In this document: one piece after another, positions 12,170 to 25,592 of the stretch
Numbering within the stretch: position 1 is the first letter of the stretch
Layout: every line of letters starts with the position of its first letter
Assembly (NCBI RefSeq): GCF_021134715.1
Contig: NC_060028.1
Location: 8,531,482 to 8,595,481, forward strand
DNA length: 64,000 bases
Direction: 5' to 3'
Origin: Daphnia pulex
Lineage: Eukaryota; Arthropoda; Branchiopoda; Diplostraca; Daphniidae
The notes under the pieces: generated by a model
Databases searched by the model: none
What the model saw: the letters and a program-made list of their open reading frames with translations, nothing else
What the model was told of the DNA's origin: nothing
Position numbers and translations under genes: made by a program

Positions 12170-14625
12170 GGTGACGGATGCAAAACTAAAACACCTGGAG
12201 CTAACTGAAAGAAAAAATGACACGTCACTTGAATTAATTTTAAAAATTTTCCAGGTTGTTAATAGATAATCAACCTTAAAACAGAGATTTGAACGCGCAC
12301 AAAAAGTGGTGCAGACCGACGATCAAGAGCGAGTATACACAAGCGACACGATACCCGATTGCTATATACTACCGAAAAGGTGGTAAACGTTTTTTACGAA
12401 TGGGGTCTGGCTGAGAATCCAGTCGGAGATTGGTGGAACGGTAGACTTTACCTGCTCTCATTGGTCCATTCATTATGGGCTTGCCCGTGTAGTTCCTTGG
12501 GGGCCGTGGTCAGCTTTTTTTCTCTCTCTCCCGCGGGGCCTCTAAAAATATGCCCTAACCTTTTGGTCTATCTCGTTCACCTGTGTATCTAGACAACAAA
12601 AAGGCAGAGAATGAAAAATATATAATAGAAAGACCTTCGAATTCCAAAATTTGTATACTACGTTTGATGATTTCCGATTGGAAATGTCTACGATGTTTTA
12701 AGTTGCTTTTTTTATCAGAGTTAACTGACAAGTTTGAAAACAAAATAACTGTAACTGTGATTTTTTAATGGTCCGTTCAACTCTGTAATGGTTGATACAA
12801 CTGCCGAGCAGTTGACTTGGTGGTTCAACAAAAAGAATTGTAGACGCCTGTAGACGGCAAGTCTTTTGGAATAACGTAATAAAAACAGGTTTTCAATTTC
12901 GGAAATGCACATCGTGCTTAGATTCCCCAAATCTGCCTTGAAGAAGCTGCAATATATCAAAATGAGCGCAGATAACCACACATTTTCTCTTGGGGCATTA
13001 AATGAGATTTAGAACAGGTGCAAAATGCTGAAATATAGTTCGATCTGAATATTATGTTATGCAACATTAGTGAAAGTCAACTCCCGATGAATTAAAGTTA
13101 CTTTTAAAAATGTCTTGGAAGAATGTTGAACCAATTTACCATGATTGTTGATAAAACAGAGTAGGTAGATCCTCCATCGGGATGCCCTTGACAGAAGAAA
13201 ATTACAGGTGGCGAATCTATAACCAGAAATGATCATCTTGACTTTATTTTTCATTGAAGGTCAGAACAATAAAAGCTAAAATATTTTAAAATTATATTTC
13301 TTAATAATACTGTTATTTAGAAATTCCCTTATGGTTATGTGGACACTGGCCTTCATAACCGTCACGTAAGCGTGGGATGCCACTACAGTAAAGGGGGGAA
13401 AGAATCCAAACAAGAAATTCTTTAAAAAAAAAAAAAACTTCCATGTAAGGTTGAATAAATGAGCTCTCGCTCGCTACTGACATCTTTTAGTATTCTGTTG
13501 CCAGGGCCTTTTAGTCTTTATAAATGACGTAACTGGTGATTTGTGTCCTACCTGACATTGCACAAGGTTCCGAAAAGTGGATGAGTACGTCTATGCCTCC
13601 AGGAAAAACATGATTTTTTTTTGGCTAGAAATGGGCCTTGAACGAAAAAGGGACCGTTTGCGTAGCTTTGGCATTCGCCTTTTCACATCGTTTCCGATTT
13701 TAACAAATTGTATCTTTATGCAAATATCGTCCCCCCAACCTTTACGAAATTTAGATTGTGAATAAATGTCTGACTTTGAGAAACCTGTTGATGTTTTTCT
13801 CCGACAGATTTGGTAGTAGTACGAGAAAAACAACTACTACAAGTTTTTCTCACATATTCAGCAATTGTTACAAAATGTTTTAACGAAAACAACACATTCG
13901 CCATCGTTCTGTTTTTCACTCTGTTACACGTGATCGGTTGTGTGTACTTTGATTACTTTAAAAAAAGGATAGCGATTGAAAGTTTCTTACCTTATTTTAT
14001 CATATTTTCTGAATCTAATGGACTGGGACAACACAATTCCTAATAACTTTTTTCCTCCAAGCAAATATTTGGGCACTGCAAAAACAATCGACTATTCTTC
14101 AAATATAGTTACAAGGTTTTGATATGGCAATTCCAATAAGTAATAAAACATTGTTAATGTTTTCAACACCTCATCGTGCAGTTCTCGTGAAACATTTTTC
14201 AAGCATGCCAATAAGTTGCCTACGCTGCTTATTGTATTACAACAACCCCGTGTGGTCCATTTTTCTGCAACATGCTGCCGCCCAAGGCACAACCCGATTG
14301 CCATTATTTAATTTGGAAAATTATCAGAACCGAAGTAGCACAAGTCACTTAAAATATTACGTAATTTCTGCAAAATGATTTCTCATACGCATTTAACAAT
14401 TTTTTTCCTTCTCTAAAAGTTTTCAAAAAATTTACCTTTTTAATTCGTAGTTTTCGCGCCTTGAAATAAAGAAATTGCAGATGGCGTGCCTGTTGTAGAG
14501 AGAGTTGATGAAAAAAGAAAACGGTTGGTTTCGACGTCACTTCCTGCAAGGTCTGCCGAAAAGCTAGGGTTGTCTTTGGTTCTTACAATTTGGACTTTTT
14601 CGTTTTAAAACTTAATAATCAAACA
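12170..14625. other. Intergenic region between TAT and H2A.X, no gene recognised
   Basis: About 2.45 kb with only short ORFs on both strands, none with a recognisable motif or plausible exon structure. The two flanking genes diverge from it, so it carries the 5' regulatory DNA of both. A TGCTATATACTACC stretch near 12360 could be part of the TAT promoter, but this is weak. Confidence 0.5.
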
Positions 14626-15254
14626 ATGTCTGGCCGTGGAAAGGGAGGTAAGGAAAATCCACGTTTTTTATTTAACCTTTTTTCTTCTTAATTTTTCCCT
14701 GAATACCAAGAACTGTTTGTGTGACTGTATGCCGCTTGTTGTAAAGCACAAAGTCCTTGTTCTTTTATTACTTTAATGTTTAACAAAACAGGTAAAGTAA
14801 AGGCTAAGGCCAAGTCTCGCTCGAGCCGTGCTGGACTTCAGTTTCCAGTCGGCCGTATCCATCGTATGCTTCGCAAAGGCAATTATGCTGAACGTGTGGG
14901 TGCTGGTGCTCCTGTATACCTGGCTGCCGTGATGGAGTACCTGGCTGCTGAAGTCTTGGAGTTGGCAGGAAATGCTGCAAGAGATAACAAAAAGACCAGG
15001 TAGAAACCTTATTTCAATTATGCGTCTGAATATCTTGCTGAATCCAAATGTTCTCTAGGATCATTCCAAGACACTTGCAGTTGGCCATCCGAAATGACGA
15101 AGAGTTGAACAAACTGCTTTCAGGAGTTACTATTGCTCAAGGTGGTGTGCTGCCCAACATCCAGGCTGTTCTGCTGCCCAAGAAGACCGAAACTGCCCCA
15201 GCAGGAGGTTCCAAGGGGGCTGCTAAAGGAAAGGCCAATTCTCAAGAATATTAA
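14626..15254 (+). CDS. H2AX: Histone H2A.X (C-terminal SQEY motif)
   Basis: H2A.X is the H2A variant phosphorylated on the SQ serine (gamma-H2AX) by ATM/ATR-type kinases at DNA breaks. Coding exons are 14626-14647, 14792-14999 and 15059-15254, giving 141 residues. The core is canonical H2A ([60 protein letters not shown]). The tail is extended, rich in Gly/Ala/Lys, and ends in S138-Q-E-Y, the SQ(E/D)-aromatic signature. The L1 loop is H2A-type, not H2A.Z, so this is not the fly-style H2Av hybrid. Two introns, an AATAAA at 15395-15400 and no visible histone 3' stem-loop point to a replication-independent, polyadenylated gene. It is convergent with CHEK1, 226 bases away. Confidence 0.97.
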
Positions 15255-15394
15255 TGTATCTGAACTTGGTCCTAAATTCATTTTTCATCTCTAAATGTGT
15301 TCCAAACCTCCAGGATTTTTTGAATTTCCATTTTAATTGCTTTCAGTCTTAATACTTTTTGATCAAATTCTCCTGTAAGTCCCTTGTCATCCAG

Positions 15395-15400
15395 AATAAA
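15395..15400 (+). other. Polyadenylation signal of H2A.X
   Basis: AATAAA lies 141 bases after the H2A.X stop, in the context CCAGAATAAATAAAAG. It supports a polyadenylated mRNA rather than a stem-loop-ended replication-dependent histone mRNA. Confidence 0.65.
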
Positions 15401-15480
15401 TAAAAGCGACTCTTGTGCTACATATGAATCAGTGTAATGCAACATTATTGGTATTTAAAAACAATATTACAATTGAAAGA

Positions 15481-17339
15481 TTAAGGAATGCTATTTGTAG
15501 CAGTGGCAATGGACCAAGTAACTGGTGCAGAACATAATATATCTGCCAACTTATGTTTAATTGCTAGGAAATGTCTTTTAAAATCAAGTCCACAGCCTCT
15601 CGACAATCGAAAGTCGAGTAACACCATGGTCTGCATATCGTAAACCGTTGCTTTGAAGACGAGTTGCATTTTCCGTCGATCTTGCGTGGATATGGTTACC
15701 TATGAACGCAAAAAGAACGTTAACATACTACAATATTCTTTAAGCATTTTATTTGTTATACCACGCCAGGAGTGTGAATTTTCCAAGTGTAGCCGAGTTT
15801 GATTAGCTGTTGGCTCAAATGTTTGATTGCTTCTTCACAGCTAACTTTTGCCACAAGACGAGTCATTCTCTTGACAAGTCTTTGGAGAGGCGAACTGATG
15901 CTTGAACCCGAAGCAGTTTGTGTGTTCAGCTGAGAGTTCAGTAGCATATCGTCGATATGAGCAGGTTGAGAGAAGCTAAACATCGCGCCTGGCAGATGCT
16001 TGTTAGGGGCTTGATCATCGTTAGTGTCGTTTTGATGGACAGGTTGAGAACCGGAGAAGAATCCAAGTCCAGGCTGAGAGTAGGACAAATGGGTTGCATC
16101 GGATGAGGGCGGTGATAAACCAGCATCCACTACGTCAGAGCATAGGCGTTTAGAGACTGGCATGTTTTCCTCTGTCCGTAGAGATGTACCTTCAATTCAG
16201 AGAAGTCGGAAGTTAAGAAAGGCATCAAATAGTAAACAAGGATTTCATACTAGGAACTTTGAATTTCTTCTGAAACCATTGATGATTAGTTATTTGCTGA
16301 ATAGTGTAACGTTTCCCGGGCAACGGCATCAGCACTTTCCGGAGTAATGACAGAGCCAATGTATCAATCTTGGTCCATGGCAATCGCGTGATCTGACATT
16401 CCTTCCAGGATGTGTAGAGAGGGCAATCATTAGATGGGACATCCCAAGGCAATTCTCCGGCTAACATGGCAACAAGAACGACGCCACAAGACCAAATATC
16501 GGCTGGCTCTGCTGCGTACTTGCGACAGAGAACCTCAGGAGCGATGTAAGGTAACGTCCCACAACGCTTGTCCAGATGCCTTTCTCGACCTTGAAATCGA
16601 AAAACTGTTGCCATTCCAAAATCAGATATTTTCAAATTGTCATTGGCATCCAAAAGCAAGTTTTCCGGCTTTATATCCCTGTGAGCAATCCTATAATAAA
16701 TATAGAAGAAATGTTGTATGTTCGAGATTCGCGAAAGCGTCTTGGTAAAATAATCTTAAGGGGACATTTGTTTAAAAAATGATGAAAAAACTTGAGTTAT
16801 GTTATGATAATTACCCTCTGCTATGCAAGTAGCTTACACCAGCAATTAACTGCTTGAAATAGCGCTGAGCTTCTACTTGAGGCATTCCCACATCAGGCTC
16901 TGAAATTAGAGTAACAGGTTATCATTGCAGACAGTATTATTTTAAAAATTAATATATTACCAATTCTGTCAAATAATTCTCCACCAGATGCATATTCCAA
17001 AAAAATGAATTCAAAATTGCCATTTTCCCTTCTCCCATAAAACCTTATCACGTGCACATCATTCAACATCCGGTGCACACAAACTTCTTTTTTGACTGTT
17101 TCAGCAGCATTTGCGTGCTTCTTGAGATCAATCACTTTCATTGCAACTGCTTCACCTGTTTTGGCATTAACTAATAGTTTCACCCTAGAACAAATTTGTT
17201 AAATTATATATTTTGCATGATTCTTACAATTTTCTTACTCTCCAAAAGCTCCTTCACCCAGTGTCTGAATCATATCCCAGCCTTCTACAAATTCAATTAC
17301 ACTGTTTTTTCCTTCATATTTTTTACTTTGGTCTTCCAT
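15481..17339 (-). CDS. CHEK1: Serine/threonine checkpoint kinase Chk1
   Basis: Chk1 is the effector kinase of the ATR pathway; it halts the cell cycle by acting on CDC25 phosphatases. Coding exons are 17339-17239, 17184-16961, 16899-16815, 16690-16251, 16189-15762 and 15699-15481, giving 498 residues, close to the family length. The kinase domain shows the Gly loop LGEGAFGEV (27-35), the ATP lysine K50 in AMKVIDLK, catalytic HRDIKPEN (D142), DFG (160-162) and APEVL. The regulatory tail has an SQ cluster: S321, S331, S357 and S369. [16 protein letters not shown] aligns with the human block around the ATR site S345, so S357 is the likely counterpart. The C-terminal KA1-like domain has [27 protein letters not shown] and [16 protein letters not shown]. 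The neighbour is H2A.X, a target of the same damage pathway. Confidence 0.97.
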
Positions 17340-18084
17340 GATTGAATAAATATGTATTGTACAACGAGATTAACTGAAAAGATACAAGCTGTTTTAGACA
17401 CTTTAAAATGGAATACAAAATATCGCAAAAATACCACTTTTTCCGTTTCTTTTTGGTGTAGGGAAGATCTGCTTTACAAAATTACCACTGACACAGTTTC
17501 CAGTCTAGTTTAACAAGTTGCACCAATTCATTTTCCTAATAAAATGTTAAAACAGGTGTAAGCATTTTGACTCGCTAGTTTTCGTCAGCTTGTTGTTTGG
17601 CTTCTGTTGTTTGCCGCCCAGTTATGGGGTGCGTTCGTAAAAAGGTGTGGCATGTGCGCCACAACCACGTATGAATTTTCTCAGAATTAAAATCGTAAAA
17701 TATAAATTACACAATATCAATCAAACTTGAACGTCGTAAAAAATATTAGAAAAGGTACGAATACTCTAAAATTATTAGAAAAATGTTATGACAAGAGTTA
17801 TGATGAAAAAGGTGAACATATTTATGTCATTTTATTTTTCAGTTTCATGTACGGATACATGAATACGTAATAGGATTCTCCGTTAAATTCCCTACGCAAT
17901 TAATATAAATTTAGGCAACAATACTCCAATTTTAACTAATCCTTGATGTTAGACACTTAAGCTTGGTCTACACCTGGATTTAGGTGGAGTTAGCGAACTT
18001 TGGATATTATTCATTTGAATTCAAATTAAAGACGATTGTATTCCAAAGTGTATTAACTCGGGTCCCTTCTTTCATTTCCCATTT
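17340..18084. other. Intergenic region CHEK1 / PSMA3
   Basis: 745 bases between the CHEK1 start and the PSMA3 stop, both on the minus strand. It should hold the CHEK1 promoter and 5' UTR and the PSMA3 3' UTR. A minus-strand AATAAA lies at 17831-17836, about 250 bases past the PSMA3 stop. No ORF is supported. Confidence 0.5.
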
Positions 18085-19226
<1,142 letters not shown>

Positions 19227-19817
19227 CGTGTCTTTGAGAGAATGACTCGTGAAATCGCTAACTCAGGTATGACAAGCGGTTTCAAGCTGTAGCAGACGAC
19301 ATTACGTTAGCGGTTGGCAGCTTTCATTTGTTTCTGATAGGGAACCGGGCAACGTTTGAATTTTTTTATAATCGACTCACAATTTTCGTTTAATGAAACG
19401 GTTGAAATCGTTTGCAATGAAAAGGTTAAATAATTAATTGGTAATTTAGGGAGATTAAGAAAAAAATTGTTAAATAACACTTTTTGAATAGCATAGCACA
19501 TAGCAGTACAGTTCTATGCTCTGTTGGTCTTCAGTTTGAACTGCTAAAAATTTTTAAAATTATAAACTAGTTTCACTGCCGATTACATGCTTATGATATT
19601 AAGCGACGATAACATCTGAACTTTTGTTTGCTTAACAAGAGTTTAACATGAAAATCCAGTCATGTTACATAAGTTTATGCATGCATGCAGTATTTTAATT
19701 GTGAAAAAAATAGTTACTAGATAAAGGGAAGTCAAGTGGGATTTTTGTAAACATGTAAGTTTATTTGCATACAAATTTTGACAAAATATTTAACAATTCC
19801 ATGTAGTTTTAATAGCT
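19227..19817. other. Intergenic region PSMA3 / METTL18
   Basis: 591 bases between the PSMA3 start and the METTL18 stop, both minus strand. The PSMA3 promoter and 5' UTR should be here. A minus-strand AATAAA at 19760-19765 lies 53 bases past the METTL18 stop. No gene is supported. Confidence 0.5.
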
Positions 19818-20914
<1,097 letters not shown>

Positions 20915-21220
20915 GTTTTCCACCTGCAAATAGACTTTAGTCAGTAACAGTTTTGCAATGGCAGCATAAAAGATGTATACTACTATCAATTTCTGGTTCA
21001 ACAGTATAACACGAGCACGAACACGCTACGCTTACAAAAATAATGAGCAGAAGCTAAAACAAAATCAAAAATTTCGGTTGCCATAGTAACCCAAGGCAAA
21101 TTGACGTGGTTGTGTCTGCTGTAAGGCACGCATAGACAGGGCAGACAGGAGCAATTCTGTCGTCAATACATTAGGGGAAAAACGGGTGTGGATTGACTTA
21201 ACTTTTATTTTTAAAGAACC
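20915..21220. promoter_or_regulatory. Divergent promoter region METTL18 / N-myristoyltransferase
   Basis: 306 bases between the two start codons, the tightest head-to-head pair in the window. It must contain both promoters and leaders unless extra exons exist. The METTL18 acceptor-like site at about 20924 suggests its 5' UTR is spliced. Confidence 0.5.
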
Positions 21221-23342
21221 ATGGCCGAAAGAGACATGGAATCTAGTACAGGAAAAATGAAAGCAGAAGCATCTAATGGCTGTGGAGACCATTGCGATGG
21301 ACACCATCACTCCAACGACGGGTAAGTTTGTGTTCCACGTTTCGTTTTTGTGCTGATGTGACCGTTAGTCAGCAAATGGTTTTGCCGATAAGTAAGCTTG
21401 AATAGTTGAATTCCTTGTTTACAAAGTTCATTCTTACTTTTAGGGGTGCCAAATCAAAAGACAAAAAGAAAAAAGGAAAAAATGTAAAAAATCATTTGTC
21501 CAAAGATGATGGAGAGGAGATGTCTTTGCCGCCTGCTAGTCTTCAAGTAAGAACATACTTCTTTTTGTTTTCAAGGTACAGGAATCCATGTTTGTAAACT
21601 TTTTGCAGGACTTGAAAAAAGCCATGGAGTTGCTTTCGTTGACCCACAGTCAAGGTGCTGTCAAAACGACTGAAGATGCTATGGCCAAACAGTATGAATT
21701 TTGGAGCACTCAACCCGTTCCAAAAATTAGTAAGATCTTCACAGCATTTTGTTTCAATTTCAACTTTATCTGATTTTTGTTCTGCAGATGAAGATATTAC
21801 TGTCAATGAACCAATTGAGCCGGACACACCTTTTTCAGAAATTCGTCCCGAGCCATATACATTACCACAGGGTTTTGTGTGGGATACTTTGTCATTAGAC
21901 AATCCACAGACAGTAACAAAAAGAATCAAAAAACTTTTTTTAAGACTTGTTTACATTTATCTTTCTTCCATTTTATAGTTGCAAGAATTGTACCAACTTC
22001 TTAATGAGAATTATGTAGAAGACGACGATAATATGTTTCGGTTCGATTATTCGGCTGATTTTCTTCTATGGTGGGTTTTAACTTAATTAAAAAATGAGTA
22101 GAAACAAAAATAACAAAAATATTATTGATTTATAGGGCTTTGAAACCGCCTGGCTGGTACAAGGATTGGCATTGTGGCGTTCGAGCAGAGAAATCGGGAA
22201 AGCTTTTGGGTTTCATATCTGCAATCCCAGCCACCATTCGAATATATAATCAGTAAGATCATAACGATTCAAGATTCTGTGAACTCGCATTTAATTTGTT
22301 TTCTCAACAACTTTAGTACCCAGAAAATGGTGGAGATTAATTTTCTTTGCGTGCACAAGAAGCTTCGCTCGAAAAGAGTGGCCCCCGTCCTCATTCGTGA
22401 GATTACACGACGCGTCCATTTGAAGGGAATATTTCAAGCCGTTTACACGGCCGGTGTTGTGTTGCCTAAACCGGTCAGCACTTGCAGGTATTTGTCTGGC
22501 AAAATAAACAAAGGCTTGTCCTTAATTGGTCCATTTTAATCCTATATTCAGATACTGGCACCGTTCTCTGAATCCCAAAAAGCTGATCGATGTCAAATTT
22601 TCGCATCTGGCGCGTAATATGACAATGCAACGAACATTGAAACTTTATCGCCTACCAGAAGAGACGAAAACTCCTGGATTCCGTACTTTGGAACTCAAGG
22701 ACATTGAGCAGGCTTATCGATTGCTCAACACGGTGAGTCTACATCAGGGTCTGTCTCTGTGTGTGTGTTATGTTAGCAGTGATGACTACCATTGATAGCT
22801 CGAGGCGTGTAAGGCGAGTTTACTGGGAAAACGGAATTTTTGTTCATCTCGCAACGGATTGTCCGTGTTCAAATATTGATATCGACTTTCCTTTCTTTCC
22901 TTGCATTTTCTGTGTTTAGTATTTGAACAAGTTCCACTTGGCGCCGTGTTTCGACGAAGAAGATTTCCGCCACTGGTTTTTCCCCAGGCCCGGCATCGTC
23001 GACTGCTACGTGGTGGAGAACGACGGTATCATCACCGATCTGGTGAGCTACTACACGTTGCCATCGACGGTGATGCATCACCCGGTTCACAAGTCGCTCA
23101 AAGCGGCCTACTCGTTTTACAACGCATCGTCGACGACGCCGTGGAATCAGCTGATGAGCGACGCTCTGGTCACGGCCAAAAACGCCGGATTTGACGTTTT
23201 CAACGCCCTGGATTTGATGGAGAACAAGACGTTTTTAGAGCCGCTCAAGTTCGGTATCGGCGATGGCAATTTGCATTACTATCTCTACAACTGGCGCTGT
23301 CCGGACATGCCCTCAAACTCTGTCGGCCTGGTCCTTCAGTAA
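21221..23342 (+). CDS. NMT: Glycylpeptide N-tetradecanoyltransferase (N-myristoyltransferase)
   Basis: NMT (EC 2.3.1.97) moves myristate from myristoyl-CoA to N-terminal glycines of many signalling proteins. Coding exons are 21221-21321, 21444-21546, 21609-21729, 21788-21912, 21979-22070, 22136-22252, 22317-22487, 22552-22732 and 22920-23342, giving 477 residues. A Lys-rich segment ([11 protein letters not shown]), as in ribosome-binding animal NMTs, follows the His/Asp-rich N-terminus. Family blocks: [103 protein letters not shown] and the C-terminal VGLVLQ. The carboxylate of that final Gln is the catalytic base, and the reading ends exactly there. A polyadenylation signal lies at 23603-23608. 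Vertebrates have NMT1 and NMT2; one gene is seen here. Confidence 0.97.
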
Positions 23343-23602
23343 CAAAATTTCAAGCAAAAGAAACAAGTTTGGGGGGACATCCAAACGAATCAGAAAAAAA
23401 TGGACGTAAGGAATCCTTTTTTTCTTCGTTCGATTATTATTTTCATTTTTAAGTTGATTGAATAGAAGGAACCCCCAATTTCTTTTTTTTCCCTTGTGTA
23501 TGTTTGTGTGTGATTATGAGCGTCCGTCGACCCGAAAGGTTATTTCCTTTTTGTACCAACAACAAATCTTTTTTGTTGAGAAATGAGACTTAAAATAATA
23601 AT

Positions 23603-23608
23603 AATAAA
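23603..23608 (+). other. Polyadenylation signal of N-myristoyltransferase
   Basis: AATAAA within an AATAATAATAATAAA run, 261 bases after the NMT stop. Confidence 0.55.
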
Positions 23609-25410
23609 AAAAAGAGTGTCGACGGAATTTGGGGCGCATTTAATTTCGCCACGTTTTACTTTAAGGCAGTTTGGCGTTTTAGGAAATTGGATTTGGATTA
23701 GGTGGCTGTAAAATTCAATAACATTGTATTAGCTGATGGAGAAGGGACCTGAAAGTAATCAATGGTTAATTAAGCCCCCCATATAAGACCCTGGACTTTA
23801 GCTATATAGAGTTGAAGGTCTGCCTGACTAGTCGTTTCTTTGGTTGGATGGATTGAGTAGAGACGTAACTCTTGCTTGGCTTGCGGCTTTTCCTCTTAAA
23901 CCGATTCTCCATTACACCCCGGTGGAAATGTTTGCACCAACAAATCCTCAATTTGTGGACCAAGAAATCTACCAGCAGCAGAAGCAGCGGTGTGGTCTAC
24001 ATCCACTCAAATGTCGACGGGGGGTTTGGTAAACTTGTTAAATAAATCAAAATGAATGCTATCCCGCATACAGCACGCGATCTTGAGAACCCAAAGTGGA
24101 GTCTGGTGGAATATTTAGTCTCGGTCTGTAAATAGACCAAATCCTCTTTTGTCTTTTGGCTGCAAACTTTATGATTTCGGCGAAATCAATATAATGTCTC
24201 TTTCCTCGATTCATTAAGTATTTAATAGCTGTCATTCACGGTTCAACAATGGCATCCAGTTTGACATAAGTCGTACTATACTAGTAGCCCAGACTCGGGA
24301 ATGAATTCTGCCCAACGTCGAGAATGTCTATCCCCATCAGCAATAAGGGGACTTGATAATCACTACAATCTCTCATCAAGACTCGCCGCAGTAAACGGAT
24401 TTCCACTTGCTAAGGGCCCGTATTATATACTCCTCCTCTTACACATATGCAGTCTGTAAAATACACCGTACTCGCACCAGTATTTAAAATATGAACCAAA
24501 TCAGATGGACCGTGAGCCGAACTGTGGCGGAGGGTAAAAAAATTCGCCAAGATCCGGATTTATTGTCGTCGCTTCATTTCAGTTTCACTTGACAGTTTCT
24601 CCTTCTTGGAAAAGGTTTCCCCCGAAGGTTTCGCGACGGTGTATGCCCAAGTGAAAAGTCTACAAATAATTCAATCGCCGTCTAGACGTCAGCAACAAAA
24701 GCGATTGGCTTTTTTTCCCCTTTTTTCTCTTTCGGGAATTGAAAAATAATAAAAAAAGGTTGGTTTAATTGATTTTGTTTTTATTCGCTCCTTTTGTGAC
24801 GTATGCCGAGCAATGTGTGGAGAGGGTGGGAGAGAGACAAGGTTGGCGGGGCTTTTAAGTGGTTATAAACGGCTGCCGCCTGAATTCATCGGGAAACGGA
24901 CATTAAGGCCGAGTGCAGCGGAGAGGAGCACTTTCCGTCATTGTTGGTATTACGCCGTTGGAGTTTGCTCTCTCCTTCACTCCCCTCCTCTCACACATTC
25001 ACGCAACGGGAAAGCATAGCGCTCGGGAGTATAGTGCACAGCGGAGAGAGTCAAAGTTGGCTGGGACTAGCGTTCATTTGGCCGACGACTGGGGACGGAG
25101 TAAGTCGCTCCTCTCTCCCACTCTCCGCTTGTTGTTTTTTCTCGATTTCGGTTGGACAACTTTTGGCAGTCGTGTTGACTCGCACAACCCGTTCTCTCTC
25201 CCTCTCTCTTGTGTATTCAAAAGTTTCGAATCAATCGTGAACAAGGCAACAAAGTCACGCTGACAAAAGGGGGTGGCGTCGGTGGGCCAACGCAATTCGG
25301 GATAGAAATATCAGATCATGTTTGAGTTTGGTGAGTAGTATTGTGTCTGCCCGGCTGAATGTGCCAAACGACGAGAGTGTCCAACACACTGGTGCTAGAG
25401 CGGGACCACC
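23609..25410. promoter_or_regulatory. Upstream region and 5' leader of 5-HT1-type receptor 1
   Basis: About 1.8 kb with no supported ORF before the receptor start. A TATAAAC box at 24864-24869 has a CRE-like TGACGTA at 24797-24803 some 60 bases upstream, which would place transcription start near 24895 and give a leader of roughly 0.5 kb. This placement is a guess from sequence. The leader carries at least two upstream ATGs, at 25318 (6 codons plus stop) and 25359 (77 codons plus stop, overlapping the receptor start). Confidence 0.3.
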
Positions 25411-25592
25411 ATGAATTGGACGGGCACAAAAGCGGGGCCGGCGGCCCTGACAACGGCGATGTTGCGGGACCCGAGCGAGGACGAATTGATCGACGCCAAT
25501 GTGACGGCGACGTTATTCTACAACAATTCCTCGTCATCGACAGCCGTCACCACTTATCTCAACAACAGTTCCGACGTCCTTTTGGCCGTTAA
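25359..25592 (+). other. Upstream ORF overlapping the receptor 1 start codon
   Basis: An ATG at 25359 opens a frame of 77 codons plus stop that runs through the receptor ATG (25411) in a different frame and stops at 25592. The peptide resembles nothing I know and is probably not functional as a protein. If the leader includes it, scanning ribosomes would meet it first, which would lower receptor translation. A shorter uORF, 25318-25338, precedes it. Confidence 0.45.

Noticed and set aside
12170..12223. Longer N-terminus for tyrosine aminotransferase ([10 protein letters not shown]...)
   Set aside because: The upstream codon is GTG, and the stretch contains a splice-acceptor-like TTTCTTTCAG, so it is probably intron plus leader.
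12360..14600. Short ORFs such as 13810-14043 with hydrophobic stretches
   Set aside because: AT-rich chance frames; no family resemblance and no splice context.
15255..15400. Histone 3' stem-loop after H2A.X
   Set aside because: No GGCYCTTTT-type inverted repeat is present; AATAAA is found instead.
20915..21001. Hydrophobic N-terminal extension of METTL18
   Set aside because: It has no ATG, includes an acceptor-like site and has no counterpart in the family.
22901..23194. 97-codon alternative frame inside the last NMT exon
   Set aside because: It is a shadow of the NMT reading frame, which is fully supported.
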